A stretch of DNA of 13,621 bases, from contig JAQNCU010000036.1 in the NCBI GenBank assembly GCA_029077775.1, forward strand, positions 1 through 13,621, written 5' to 3'. Made by a program: the position numbers and the translations under genes. Each line of letters opens with the position of its first letter. The stretch's first letter is position 1. The DNA is from Acidocella sp. (GTDB lineage Bacteria > Pseudomonadota > Alphaproteobacteria > Acetobacterales > Acetobacteraceae). Shown one piece after another: positions 1-8,029 of the stretch. Under the pieces are notes generated by a model. The model was not told the DNA's origin. It made no database searches and saw only the letters and a list, made by a program, of their open reading frames with translations.

Positions 1-135
1 GCTTTCCTGTTTCCCTGGGCGGTCAGCCTCGCCCGGATCGGTCTCACCGGATTTTTTTCCATGCTGGGGTTCCTTGGCATCCTCACGGTCGGCTTCATTT
101 ATGAGTGGAACAAAGGCGCCTTGGATTGGGAGTAG
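1..135 (+). CDS. nuoA: NADH-quinone oxidoreductase subunit A, C-terminal fragment (cut by window start)
   Basis: Reading frame 1 is open from the first base to a TAG at 133-135 and gives the last 44 residues of a membrane protein. It begins AFLFPWAV, has a hydrophobic helix (about residues 16-33 of the fragment), and ends GFIYEWNKGALDWE. FLFPWAV and the YEWxKGALxWE tail are the typical end of NuoA, a three-helix membrane subunit of complex I that sits beside NuoH, NuoJ and NuoK near the quinone site. The N-terminus, start codon and operon promoter lie upstream of the window. Only four bases separate the stop from nuoB, and the end of nuoA contains the nuoB ribosome binding site. The identity rests on this conserved tail and on nuoB following directly. 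Confidence 0.93.
   Translation, partial: AFLFPWAVSLARIGLTGFFSMLGFLGILTVGFIYEWNKGALDWE
128..132 (+). promoter_or_regulatory. Ribosome binding site of nuoB
   Basis: GGGAG lies 7 bases before the ATG at 140, inside the last codons of nuoA. It supports the ATG at 140 as the nuoB start over the in-frame ATG at 74, which would overlap nuoA heavily. Confidence 0.7.
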
Positions 136-139
136 CCGT

Positions 140-715
140 ATGAGCCTTTCGACAGACAAGGCGGTGAACGCCGCCGCCCTCATCTGGAACCGCGATCCGC
201 TGCCCCAGGGGCCAGCCCAGGACGCGGTGATCAAGGGTATCACCGGGGAGATCGCGGGCAAGGGCTTTGTGGTCGCCAACATGGATAAAATGGTAAACTG
301 GGCGCGCACGGGCAGCCTATGGCCGATGACATTTGGCCTCGCCTGCTGCGCGGTTGAAATGATCCACGCCTATATGCCGCGCTACGACCTCGACCGTTTC
401 GGCGTCATCCCGCGCGCCAGCCCCCGGCAATCAGATGTCATGATCGTGGCGGGCACGCTGACCAACAAAATGGCCCCGGCCTTGCGCCGGGTTTATGACC
501 AAATGCCGGAGCCCCGCTGGGTGATCTCGATGGGCAGTTGCGCCAATGGTGGTGGGTATTACCATTACTCTTATGCCGTGGTGCGCGGTTGCGACCGGAT
601 CGTGCCGGTCGATATCTATGTCCCTGGCTGCCCGCCCACGGCTGAGGCCCTGGTCTATGGTATTATGCAGCTACAGAAAAAAATCCGCCGCACCGGGACC
701 ATTTTGCGTGGCTGA
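140..715 (+). CDS. nuoB: NADH-quinone oxidoreductase subunit B (N2 cluster subunit)
   Basis: This 191-residue protein is the peripheral-arm subunit that carries the terminal [4Fe-4S] cluster N2, which hands electrons to quinone at the interface with NuoD. The N2 ligands are visible: the adjacent pair C69-C70 in FGLACCAVEM, C134 in SMGSCANGGGYY, and C164 in VPGCPPTAEAL. The basic region RFGVIPRASPRQSD (87-99) and TLTNKMAPALRRVYDQMPEP are also characteristic. The first 35 residues are variable, as in other alphaproteobacterial NuoB proteins. ATG 140 was chosen because a GGGAG stands 7 bases upstream and it follows the nuoA stop by four bases. An in-frame ATG at 74 lies inside nuoA and would add 22 residues unlike the family. 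The stop is close to, or overlaps, the start of nuoC. Confidence 0.97.
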   Translation: MSLSTDKAVNAAALIWNRDPLPQGPAQDAVIKGITGEIAGKGFVVANMDKMVNWARTGSLWPMTFGLACCAVEMIHAYMPRYDLDRFGVIPRASPRQSDVMIVAGTLTNKMAPALRRVYDQMPEPRWVISMGSCANGGGYYHYSYAVVRGCDRIVPVDIYVPGCPPTAEALVYGIMQLQKKIRRTGTILRG

Positions 716-725
716 GCCCGTGTCC

Positions 726-1334
726 ATGCCAACGCCCGAGGTTGCGGTTGTTGTGGACCCGCAACGCGATGCCGCAAGCGCTTTGCCCGGTATCACGGCT
801 GCCATGCGCGCGCTGGGGGAACTTGTGGTCACCACCACGCCGGATGCCGCCCTTAATTTGCTCGCCCATCTGCGTGACGAGCACGGCTATGAGCAGGTCA
901 TGGATATCTGCGCGGTGGACTGGCCAGAGCGCCCCGTCCGGTTTGACCTTGTGTATAACCTCCTTTGCCTCACCCGGAACGAACGGCTGCGCGTGATCTG
1001 CCCCATCGCCGATGGCGCCATCGCCAACTCGGTCTCCGCTCTGTGGCCCTGCGCCACCTGGTGGGAGCGTGAGGTGTGGGATCTGTTCGGCATCGGCTTT
1101 CACGGCCTCGCCGATCATCGCCGCCTGCTCACCGATTACGGGTTCGAGGGCCATCCGCTGCGCAAGGATTTCCCGCTCACAGGCTATGTCGAAGTGCATT
1201 ACGATGATGACCGCAAGGCCGTGGTCTATGACAAGGTCAAATTGGTGCAGGAATTCCGTAATTTCGACTTTCTCTCCCCGTGGGAGGGCATGACAACCCT
1301 ACCCGGCGACGAGAAAGCAAGGGTACGTAAATGA
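726..1334 (+). CDS. nuoC: NADH-quinone oxidoreductase subunit C
   Basis: This 202-residue peripheral-arm subunit has no cofactor and helps build the junction between the NADH module and the NuoB/NuoD quinone module. It is the 30 kDa subunit type and is not fused to NuoD, unlike in E. coli. The signature is near the C-terminus: WWEREVWDLFGIGF followed by RRLLTDYGFEGHPLRKDFPL. The usual GHPDLRR segment reads GLADHRR here, a mild departure. The start is uncertain. ATG 726 is used here, but no ribosome binding site precedes it. An in-frame GTG at 708 overlaps the nuoB end by 8 bases and has a GGGA 9 bases upstream (695-698); it would add six residues. The in-frame ATG at 546 lies deep inside nuoB and is unlikely. 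The stop TGA overlaps the nuoD start as ATGA. Confidence 0.95.
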   Translation: MPTPEVAVVVDPQRDAASALPGITAAMRALGELVVTTTPDAALNLLAHLRDEHGYEQVMDICAVDWPERPVRFDLVYNLLCLTRNERLRVICPIADGAIANSVSALWPCATWWEREVWDLFGIGFHGLADHRRLLTDYGFEGHPLRKDFPLTGYVEVHYDDDRKAVVYDKVKLVQEFRNFDFLSPWEGMTTLPGDEKARVRK

Positions 1335-2524
1335 CCCAACCAACCACCAAAACGATCGAGATCGACAGCCACACCATCAATTTTGGCCCGCAGCACCCGG
1401 CGGCGCATGGCGTGCTGCGTTTGATATTGGAGATGGAGGGCGAGGTCGTGGCCCGGGCCGACCCGCATATCGGTCTGCTGCATCGCGGCACCGAAAAGCT
1501 CATCGAATATAAAAGCTATATGCAGGCGGTCCCGTATTTCGACAGGCTTGATTACGTCTCCCCCATGGCGTGCGAGCACGCCTTCGCCCTGGCCACGGAA
1601 AAGCTGCTCGGCATTACCGCACCTGATCGCGCGCAATGGATCCGCGTGATGTTCGCTGAGCTGACCCGCGTGCTCAACCATCTCCTCAGCGTCTCCAGCT
1701 TCGCGCTGGATTGCGGCGCGCTCACCCCTGGGCTGTGGGGGTATGAGGAGCGGGAGAAACTCCTGGAATTCCACGAGGCTGCCTCCGGTGCCCGGTTCCA
1801 TTCCAATTATTTCCGCCCCGGCGGTGTCGCGAAAGATTTGCCGGCGGGCCTGACCGACGACATCGCCGCCTGGACCGAACAGTTTCCGAAATTCGTCGAC
1901 GATGTGGAAACCCTGCTCACCGGCAACCGGATCTGGAAGCAGCGTGTTGTGGATATCGGCGTGCTCTCACCGGCTGATGCCCTGGCCTGGGGTTTCTCCG
2001 GCCCCAATTTGCGCGCCTCGGGCATCGCCTGGGATCTACGCCGCGCCCAGCCTTACGACAAATACGCCGAGGTTGAATTTTCCATCCCCACCGGCAAACA
2101 CGGCGATTGTTACGACCGTTACCTCGTCCGTCTGGCCGAAATGCGTGAGAGTGTGAAAATCATCAAGCAATGCCTGGATAAAATGAAACCCGGGCCGATC
2201 AAACTGCAAGACCATAAAATCACCCCGCCCACCCGTGCGGCGATGAAGCATTCGATGGAAGCGTTGATCCATCATTTCAAATTGTATACCGAGGGCTATC
2301 ACGTCCCCGCCGGAGCAACTTATACCACCGTTGAAGCGCCGAAGGGTGAATTTGGCGTCTATCTCATCGCCGATGGCACCAACCGCCCCTATCGCTGTAA
2401 AATCCGCGCCACGGGCATCTCGCATCTCCAGGCGATCGACCTGCTTTCGCAGGGCCATATGCTGGCCGACACGGTGGCGATTATCGGCTCGCTCGACATC
2501 GTCTTCGGGGAGATCGACCGGTGA
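1331..2524 (+). CDS. nuoD: NADH-quinone oxidoreductase subunit D (49 kDa, quinone-site subunit)
   Basis: This 397-residue protein is related to the large subunit of NiFe hydrogenases, without the metal ligands, and forms most of the quinone head-group pocket with NuoB. The N-terminal loop NFGPQHPAAHGVLRL is present, and H26 and Y75 (in DRLDYVSPM) match by spacing the His and Tyr known to bind the quinone head group. Other family marks are HIGLLHRGTEKLIE (46-59), SNYFRPGGVAKDLP, and the C-terminal DIVFGEIDR. The length is normal for alphaproteobacteria (about 390-405). The start ATG 1331 overlaps the nuoC stop (ATGA), with AAGGG 7 bases upstream. Its own stop overlaps the GTG start of nuoE, so the three genes are probably translationally coupled. 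Confidence 0.98.
   Translation: MTQPTTKTIEIDSHTINFGPQHPAAHGVLRLILEMEGEVVARADPHIGLLHRGTEKLIEYKSYMQAVPYFDRLDYVSPMACEHAFALATEKLLGITAPDRAQWIRVMFAELTRVLNHLLSVSSFALDCGALTPGLWGYEEREKLLEFHEAASGARFHSNYFRPGGVAKDLPAGLTDDIAAWTEQFPKFVDDVETLLTGNRIWKQRVVDIGVLSPADALAWGFSGPNLRASGIAWDLRRAQPYDKYAEVEFSIPTGKHGDCYDRYLVRLAEMRESVKIIKQCLDKMKPGPIKLQDHKITPPTRAAMKHSMEALIHHFKLYTEGYHVPAGATYTTVEAPKGEFGVYLIADGTNRPYRCKIRATGISHLQAIDLLSQGHMLADTVAIIGSLDIVFGEIDR
2507..2512 (+). promoter_or_regulatory. Ribosome binding site of nuoE
   Basis: GGGGAG lies 8 bases before the GTG at 2521, inside the nuoD codons for FGEIDR. It supports GTG 2521 as a genuine non-ATG start for nuoE. Confidence 0.65.
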
Positions 2525-3147
2525 GTGGCCAGACCGAACCGTTTACCTTCGATGATATCTCCGAGACCGCCATCGCCGCCGCCATAGCCAAATACCCGGC
2601 AGGAAAACAGGCCAGCGCGGTCATGCCGCTGCTGCACATCGCCCAGCGCCAGATGGAGCGCGCCGCCGGGTCCGCCTGGGTGCCGCGCGCCGCGATGGAT
2701 GCGGTCGCCGCCCGCCTCGGCATGGCGCCGGTCCGGGTGTATGAGATCGCGACATTCTATTTGATGTACAACACCAAACCTGTCGGCAAATTCCATCTAC
2801 AGGTCTGCACCACCACGCCGTGCTGGCTGCGCGGGTCAGATGACATCGTCGCCGCCTGCAAAAAAGCCACGGGCATCGCGCAATTCGGGGAGACCAGCGC
2901 GGACGGTTTGTTCACCATGACCGAGGTTGAATGCCTAGGTGCCTGCGTGAACGCGCCGATTTTGCAAATCAATGATGATTATTACGAGGATCTCGACACT
3001 GCCCGGACGGAGGCCCTGCTCGCCGCGTTGAAATCCGGCGCCCCGGCTCCACCCCCAGGCTCCACCATCGGCCGCCACGCCTCCGCCCCTTTGACCGGGC
3101 AGACGGCGCTGCGCAGCCCCAGCCAGGCCACGCAAAATGCTGAATGA
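2521..3147 (+). CDS. nuoE: NADH-quinone oxidoreductase subunit E (24 kDa, [2Fe-2S] N1a)
   Basis: This 208-residue peripheral subunit binds NuoF and carries the [2Fe-2S] cluster N1a in a thioredoxin-like fold. The four ligands are C96, C101, C138 and C142 (VCTTTPC and VECLGAC), in the expected C-x4-C then C-x3-C arrangement. The helical N-terminal part (about residues 10-80), ending in VYEIATFYLMYN, is standard. The tail after residue 173 is low-complexity and proline-rich (APAPPPG) and then reads GRHASAPLTGQTAL; related tails occur in alphaproteobacterial NuoE. The start is GTG, sharing bases with the nuoD stop (GTGA), and is supported by a GGGGAG 8 bases upstream. The 3' end overlaps nuoF by 11 bases in a different frame. 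Confidence 0.97.
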   Translation: MSGQTEPFTFDDISETAIAAAIAKYPAGKQASAVMPLLHIAQRQMERAAGSAWVPRAAMDAVAARLGMAPVRVYEIATFYLMYNTKPVGKFHLQVCTTTPCWLRGSDDIVAACKKATGIAQFGETSADGLFTMTEVECLGACVNAPILQINDDYYEDLDTARTEALLAALKSGAPAPPPGSTIGRHASAPLTGQTALRSPSQATQNAE

Positions 3148-4420
3148 TTCAGATCGCATCTACCAGAACCTCTATGGTGCCGGGGACTGGCATTTGCCGG
3201 GCGCCCGGGCGCGCGGTGATTACGCCGATATCGGCCAAATCCTCGCACGCGGGCGGGATACCATTATCGAGGAGGTCAAAGCCTCCGGTATGCGCGGGCG
3301 CGGGGGCGCTGGCTTCCCTACCGGTATGAAATGGTCGTTCATGCCCAAACAAAGCGATGGCCGCCCGTCATACCTCGTCGTCAACGCCGATGAGAGCGAG
3401 CCCGGCACCTGCAAAGACCGCGATATCATCCGGAACGAACCGCATAAGCTGGTTGAGGGCAGCCTGATCGCGGGTTTCGCCATGGGGGCCCATACCGGGT
3501 TTATTTATATTCGCGGCGAATATTTTAACGAGGCCGCGCGCCTGCAAACCGCCATCGATGAGGCGTATGCGGCCGGATTGCTCGGCCCGGACGCGGCGGG
3601 CACGGGCTGGGCGTTCGACCTGGTTTTACATCGCGGTGCCGGTGCGTATATTTGTGGCGAGGAATCCGCGCTGTTGGAAAGCCTTGAAGGCAAAAAAGGC
3701 ATGCCGCGCATGAAGCCGCCTTTCCCCGCCGCCATGGGGCTTTATGGCTGTCCCACCACGGTGAACAATGTCGAGACCATCGCCGGCATCCCGACGATTT
3801 TGCGTCGTGGTGCCGCCTGGTTCTCGGGCCTCGGGCGGCCGAAAAATTCCGGTACAAAAATCTTTTGCATCTCCGGCCATGTCAACCGCCCCTGCAATGT
3901 CGAGGAAGAACTCGGCATCCCCTTGCGGGAGCTGATCGAAACCCATGCGGGCGGCGTGCGCGGCGGCTGGGATAACCTCCAGGCGATCATCCCCGGTGGG
4001 GCCTCTATGCCGATATTGAACAAGACCATGTGCGAGACCCAGCTCATGGATTTCGATTCACTCTCGGCGGTGCGCTCGGGCCTCGGCTCCGGCGCGGTCA
4101 TCGTCATGGACCAATCCGCCGATGTGGTGAAAGCCATCTGGCGGCTGTCGAAATTCTTCAAACATGAAAGCTGCGGCCAATGCACCCCCTGCCGGGAGGG
4201 CACGGGCTGGATGATGCGCATGATGGACCGGATTGTACAGAACCAGGCCAGCATGGCCGACATTGCATTGCTGGAACAGGTCTGCGCCCAGGTCGCGGGC
4301 CACACCATCTGCGCCTTCGGTGATGCCGCCGCCTGGCCGATCCAGGGCCTGTTCCGCGCGTTGCGCCCGCTGGTTGAAAGCCGGGCGGTCGATTATCAGC
4401 CCGCTTTGGCGGCGGCGTAA
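3137..4420 (+). CDS. nuoF: NADH-quinone oxidoreductase subunit F (51 kDa, NADH/FMN/N3)
   Basis: This 427-residue catalytic subunit oxidises NADH with FMN and passes electrons to its [4Fe-4S] cluster N3. The glycine-rich FMN/NADH loop GRGGAGFPTGMKW spans 54-66, and NADESEPGTCKDRDI (83-97) follows. A second conserved loop, GAGAYICGEESALLESLEG, spans 167-185. The N3 ligands are C346, C349 and C352 (ESCGQCTPCREG) plus C392 in HTICAFGDA. The start MLNDSDRIYQNLYG resembles the usual MLxDxDRIFxNLYG beginning, which supports ATG 3137 even though it lies inside the end of nuoE and has only a weak AGG upstream. The gap to nuoG is four bases. Length and motifs are complete. Confidence 0.98.
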   Translation: MLNDSDRIYQNLYGAGDWHLPGARARGDYADIGQILARGRDTIIEEVKASGMRGRGGAGFPTGMKWSFMPKQSDGRPSYLVVNADESEPGTCKDRDIIRNEPHKLVEGSLIAGFAMGAHTGFIYIRGEYFNEAARLQTAIDEAYAAGLLGPDAAGTGWAFDLVLHRGAGAYICGEESALLESLEGKKGMPRMKPPFPAAMGLYGCPTTVNNVETIAGIPTILRRGAAWFSGLGRPKNSGTKIFCISGHVNRPCNVEEELGIPLRELIETHAGGVRGGWDNLQAIIPGGASMPILNKTMCETQLMDFDSLSAVRSGLGSGAVIVMDQSADVVKAIWRLSKFFKHESCGQCTPCREGTGWMMRMMDRIVQNQASMADIALLEQVCAQVAGHTICAFGDAAAWPIQGLFRALRPLVESRAVDYQPALAAA

Positions 4421-4424
4421 CCCC

Positions 4425-6494
4425 ATGGCAAAGGTCATTGTCGATGGCATCGAGGTTGAAATCGCCAACGGCTCGTCCGTGCTCCAGGCCTGCGAGGCGG
4501 CAGGCAAGGAGATACCCCGGTTCTGTTATCATGAGCGTCTCTCGGTCGCGGGCAATTGCCGGATGTGCCTGGTCGAGGTCGAGAAAATGCCCAAGCCCGT
4601 CGCCTCCTGCGGGCAGCCCGTGGCCGATGGCATGGTGGTGTTCACCGACACTGAAAATGTCCGCCGGGCCCGGCGCGGCGTTATGGAATTTTTGCTGATC
4701 AACCACCCGCTGGATTGCCCGATCTGCGACCAGGGCGGTGAATGTGATTTGCAGGACGAGGCCGTGAGCTATGGCCGCGATACTTCGCGCTATGATGAAG
4801 CCAAGCGCGCCGTCAGCCAGCCTGATTGGGGGCCGCTGGTCAAAACCACAATGACACGCTGCATCCATTGCACGCGCTGCATCCGCTTCTCGACCGAGAT
4901 CGCGGGCGTGCCGGAGCTGGGTGCCACCGCGCGCGGGGAGAGTATGCAGGTCGGCACCTATGTCGAGAAAGCCCTCAGCTCGGAATTATCGGGCAACCTC
5001 ATCGACCTCTGCCCGGTCGGTGCGCTCACCGCCAAGCCCTATGCCTTCACCGCCCGCCCCTGGGAATTGCGCAAAACAGATTCTGTGGACGTGCTGGACG
5101 CTGGGGGTGCCAATATCCGCATCGATGCCCGTGGGGCCGAGGTTCTGCGCATATTGCCGCGTATGAACGATGCCGTGAACGAGGAATGGCTGGGCGATAA
5201 ATCCCGGTTTTCAGTCGATGGCCTTAAGCGCCGCCGGTTGGACCAGCCCTGGCTGCGCGATGGTGCGAGGCTGCGTCCCGCCACCTGGGATGAATGTTTC
5301 GCCGCCATCGCCGCGCGCATCAAAGCCGTGGCGCCGTCGCGCATCGGCGCCATCGCGGGCGACCTTATGGATGTCGAGAGCATGTTCGCGCTGCGCGATC
5401 TGTTTACATCCCTGGGGTCGGGCAATCTTGATTGCCGGGCCGATGGCGCGCGGTTTGATGCCTCGCAGCGGCAATTCTATGTGTTCAACACAAGTATCGC
5501 GGGAATCGAGGACGCGGACGCCATCCTGATCATCGGCAGCAACCCGCGGCATGAGGCCCCGGTGCTCAATGCCCGCATCCGCAAACGCTATCTCGCTTCC
5601 CCTACTTTCATCGGCCATATCGGTCTGCCGCACGACCTTACCTATCCGGCGATGCATCTCGGCACGGACCCTTCGGTTCTGGCGGCGCTGACGGATGGCT
5701 CCCACCCGTTTGCAGCCACCCTGCGTGCTGCCAAAACGCCTATGCTTATCCTGGGTGCGGGCGCGCTTGCCCGCCCAGATGGCGCCGCCCTGCATGCTGC
5801 CGCCTGGGCGCTTGCCGCGCAGTTCAACATGCTGCGGGCCGACTGGCACGGCTTCAACATCCTGCACCACGCCGCCGCGCGCGTGGGCGGGCTGGATCTC
5901 GGCTTTCTGCCCGCCGCTGGTGGCCAGGATACGCGCGCCATGCTGGATGGCGGGGTCGATGTGCTCTGGCTGCTCGGCGCGGATAACGCCGATATTGCCG
6001 CCATCCCGCCCGAGACCTTCGTGATCTACCAGGGCCATCATGGCGATGCCGGAGCCGCACGCGCCGATGTCATCCTCCCCGGGGCCGCCTATACCGAAAA
6101 AGATGGCATTTATGTTAACACCGAGGGCCGCGTGCAGCAGGGCTTTATCGCCGTGAAGCCGCCGGGCAGCGCGCGGGAGGATTGGCGGATCATCCGCGCC
6201 GCCAGCGCCAGCCTTGGCCAGCCATTGGTTTATGACACGCTGGCCGCCTTGCGCACCCGGCTGGCCGCCGCGCATCCGCATTTCGCCGCCCCGGCTGCAT
6301 TCCGCCGCCTCGCCGCCACCGACCTGCAAGGCCCGGCACCGGGTCAGGTTGCTTTGTCGAACGCGCCCTTTACCGCGGTTGCGGCCAATTACTACCAGAC
6401 CGACCCGATCAGCCGCGCCAGCCCAACCATGGCTGCCTGCGTTGCCGCGCATAGCCCGGCGGATAATACCAATTTCGGGCTCGCCGCGGAATGA
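4425..6494 (+). CDS. nuoG: NADH-quinone oxidoreductase subunit G (75 kDa, Fe-S subunit)
   Basis: This 689-residue protein is the largest peripheral subunit and forms the Fe-S wire from NuoF towards NuoI. An N-terminal plant-type ferredoxin domain carries [2Fe-2S] N1b (C34, C45, C48, C62). Next come the His/Cys-ligated N5 (H94, C98, C101, C107) and N4 (C146, C149, C152, C196). No CxxCxxxC group follows residue 200, so the N7 cluster found in some bacteria is absent. From about residue 275 the protein resembles a degenerate molybdopterin oxidoreductase with no sign of a cofactor site; NPRHEAPVLNARIRKRYL and ILPGAAYTEKDGIYVNTEGR are typical. ATG 4425 gives the family N-terminus (MAKVIVDGIEVE) but has no clear ribosome binding site. 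Longer in-frame starts lie inside nuoF. The stop overlaps nuoH as ATGA. Confidence 0.98.
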   Translation: MAKVIVDGIEVEIANGSSVLQACEAAGKEIPRFCYHERLSVAGNCRMCLVEVEKMPKPVASCGQPVADGMVVFTDTENVRRARRGVMEFLLINHPLDCPICDQGGECDLQDEAVSYGRDTSRYDEAKRAVSQPDWGPLVKTTMTRCIHCTRCIRFSTEIAGVPELGATARGESMQVGTYVEKALSSELSGNLIDLCPVGALTAKPYAFTARPWELRKTDSVDVLDAGGANIRIDARGAEVLRILPRMNDAVNEEWLGDKSRFSVDGLKRRRLDQPWLRDGARLRPATWDECFAAIAARIKAVAPSRIGAIAGDLMDVESMFALRDLFTSLGSGNLDCRADGARFDASQRQFYVFNTSIAGIEDADAILIIGSNPRHEAPVLNARIRKRYLASPTFIGHIGLPHDLTYPAMHLGTDPSVLAALTDGSHPFAATLRAAKTPMLILGAGALARPDGAALHAAAWALAAQFNMLRADWHGFNILHHAAARVGGLDLGFLPAAGGQDTRAMLDGGVDVLWLLGADNADIAAIPPETFVIYQGHHGDAGAARADVILPGAAYTEKDGIYVNTEGRVQQGFIAVKPPGSAREDWRIIRAASASLGQPLVYDTLAALRTRLAAAHPHFAAPAAFRRLAATDLQGPAPGQVALSNAPFTAVAANYYQTDPISRASPTMAACVAAHSPADNTNFGLAAE

Positions 6495-7504
6495 GCGCGT
6501 TTCTCGCCACGAATACCGGGTTCGTGCTGCTCACCTTGGCGCAGTCTCTGGCGCTTATCGTGCCATTGCTCATCGGTGTGGCCTATCTCACGTTTTTTGA
6601 GCGTAAGGTGATGGGGGCGATCCAGCTACGTAAAGGCCCCAATGTCGTCGGCCCGTTCGGCCTCGGCCAGCCTTTCGCCGATGCCATCAAAATGCTGTTC
6701 AAGGAAACCATCATCCCCACGGGTGCCGACCGGGTGCTGTTCACCATCGCGCCCATGCTCACCTTCGGCCTGGCGATTATCGCCTGGGCGGTTATTCCGG
6801 TGAACAACCATTGGGCGATCGCCAACATCAATGTCGGCGTGCTGTATTTATTCGCGATCTCCTCGCTCGGGGTTTATGGCATCATCATCGCGGGCTGGGC
6901 CAGCAACTCGAAATATGCCTTCCTCGGCGCGTTGCGCAGCGCCGCGCAGATGGTCTCCTACGAGGTCTCGATGGGATTCGTCATCGTCACAGTGCTTGTC
7001 TGTGTCGGCTCGCTCAATCTCAACGATATCGTGCTCGCCCAGCGCAAAATCTGGTTTGCCATACCGCTGCTGCCACTGTTCGTCATCTTCTTCATCTCCG
7101 GCCTGGCTGAGACCAACCGCGCCCCGTTCGACCTCGCCGAGGGCGATACTGAAATCGTCGCGGGGTTTTTCGTGGAGTATAGCGCGATGTCCTTCGCGCT
7201 GTTCTTTCTCGGCGAATATGCGAACATGATCCTGATCTCGGCGATGACCACGACATTGTTTCTCGGCGGCTGGCTGTCGCCGATCGGCATCGCGCCCTTT
7301 ACGCTCATCCCTGGCGTGGTGTGGTTTCTGCTGAAAATCATCCTGTGTCTGTTTGTCTTCATCTGGGTCCGCGCCACCCTGCCGCGCATCCGGTACGACC
7401 AGCTGATGTCGCTGGGGTGGAAGGTTTTCCTGCCGATCTCGATGGGCTATCTGGTCCTGGTGGCGGGCGTGCTGGAAATTTTCGGCTGGCTGCCCAATGC
7501 GTAA
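6491..7504 (+). CDS. nuoH: NADH-quinone oxidoreductase subunit H (membrane, quinone chamber)
   Basis: This 337-residue protein has about eight transmembrane helices. It anchors the peripheral arm, lines the quinone tunnel with NuoD and NuoB, and begins the chain of charged residues leading to the pumps. The conserved first loop FFERKVMGAIQLRKGPNVVG covers about 35-54. The long cytoplasmic loop AETNRAPFDLAEGDTEIVAGF (206-226), rich in acidic residues, is the family hallmark. RATLPRIRYDQLM (294-306) is the conserved segment before the last helix. ATG 6491 overlaps the nuoG stop (ATGA) and has no useful ribosome binding site, so translation probably depends on coupling to nuoG. A 36-base spacer separates it from the preferred start of nuoI. 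Confidence 0.98.
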   Translation: MSAFLATNTGFVLLTLAQSLALIVPLLIGVAYLTFFERKVMGAIQLRKGPNVVGPFGLGQPFADAIKMLFKETIIPTGADRVLFTIAPMLTFGLAIIAWAVIPVNNHWAIANINVGVLYLFAISSLGVYGIIIAGWASNSKYAFLGALRSAAQMVSYEVSMGFVIVTVLVCVGSLNLNDIVLAQRKIWFAIPLLPLFVIFFISGLAETNRAPFDLAEGDTEIVAGFFVEYSAMSFALFFLGEYANMILISAMTTTLFLGGWLSPIGIAPFTLIPGVVWFLLKIILCLFVFIWVRATLPRIRYDQLMSLGWKVFLPISMGYLVLVAGVLEIFGWLPNA

Positions 7505-7529
7505 CCCAATTACCCGCAACCCATGCCAC

Positions 7530-7533
7530 GGAG
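7530..7533 (+). promoter_or_regulatory. Ribosome binding site that decides the nuoI start
   Basis: GGAG ends 7 bases before the ATG at 7541. The in-frame ATG at 7523 has no such site (an AC-rich stretch precedes it), so this element favours 7541 as the start. Confidence 0.6.
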
Positions 7534-7540
7534 CATCCTG

Positions 7541-8029
7541 ATGAGACGTCTCGGACGCATGGCCTGGGCCCTGGTGCTGGCTGAAATCCTTGGCGGGTTG
7601 TGGCTCACTTTGCGCTATTTTTTCCGGCCCAAGGCCACGCTGAATTATCCGTATGAAAAAAACCCGATCAGCCCGCGCTTTAAGGGCGAGCACGCGCTGC
7701 GCCGCTACCCGAACGGCGAGGAACGCTGCATCGCCTGCAAATTATGTGAGGCCGTGTGCCCCGCCCAGGCGATCACCATCGAGGCCGAGCCCCGCGATGA
7801 TGGTTCGCGCCGCACCACCCGTTATGACATCGACATGACCAAATGCATCTATTGCGGGTTGTGTGAGGAAGCCTGCCCGGTCGATGCCATCGTCGAAGGC
7901 CCGAATTTCGAATTCGCGACCGAAACACGGGAGGAATTGCTCTACGACAAGGCCAAACTGCTCGATAATGGCGATCGGTGGGAACCTGAGCTGGCCAAAC
8001 GCCTGGAACTGGACGCGCCCTACCGATGA
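7541..8029 (+). CDS. nuoI: NADH-quinone oxidoreductase subunit I (2x[4Fe-4S] ferredoxin-like, N6a/N6b)
   Basis: This 162-residue subunit bridges NuoG and NuoB, carrying electrons through two [4Fe-4S] clusters, N6a and N6b. The paired ferredoxin motifs are clear: C63-C66-C69-C73 (CIACKLCEAVCP) and C102-C105-C108-C112 (CIYCGLCEEACP). The N-terminal amphipathic part (about 8-30, WALVLAEILGGLWLTLRYFF) lies on the membrane surface. The C-terminus NGDRWEPELAKRL is typical of alphaproteobacteria. ATG 7541 is preferred because GGAG precedes it by 7 bases and the length then matches the usual 162-163. An in-frame ATG at 7523 would add six residues (MPRSIL). The stop TGA is part of ATGA at 8026-8029, which opens a short frame running to nuoJ. 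Confidence 0.97.
   Translation: MRRLGRMAWALVLAEILGGLWLTLRYFFRPKATLNYPYEKNPISPRFKGEHALRRYPNGEERCIACKLCEAVCPAQAITIEAEPRDDGSRRTTRYDIDMTKCIYCGLCEEACPVDAIVEGPNFEFATETREELLYDKAKLLDNGDRWEPELAKRLELDAPYR

Noticed and set aside
4233..4424. In-frame upstream extension of nuoG
   Set aside because: The extra 64 residues lie wholly inside nuoF and are Arg/Pro/Ser-rich. The family N-terminus begins at ATG 4425.
5211..6452. A 413-codon open frame on the - strand opposite nuoG
   Set aside because: It is a shadow of nuoG in GC-rich DNA. Its translation is rich in Gly, Ala, Arg and Gln with no recognisable motif, while the + strand product is a full NuoG with all its cluster ligands.
7505..7540. Spacer between nuoH and nuoI examined for a terminator or internal promoter
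   Set aside because: No inverted repeat with a T-run and no clear -35/-10 pair. It holds only the nuoI ribosome binding site.
7543..7552. Perfect 10-base palindrome GAGACGTCTC at the nuoI start codon
   Set aside because: It is too short for a convincing operator or hairpin, it does not extend outward, and one such match is expected by chance in a window of this size.
6848..7693. A 281-codon open frame on the - strand opposite nuoH and the start of nuoI
   Set aside because: Highly charged, low-complexity translation with no domain, lying antisense to two well-supported genes.
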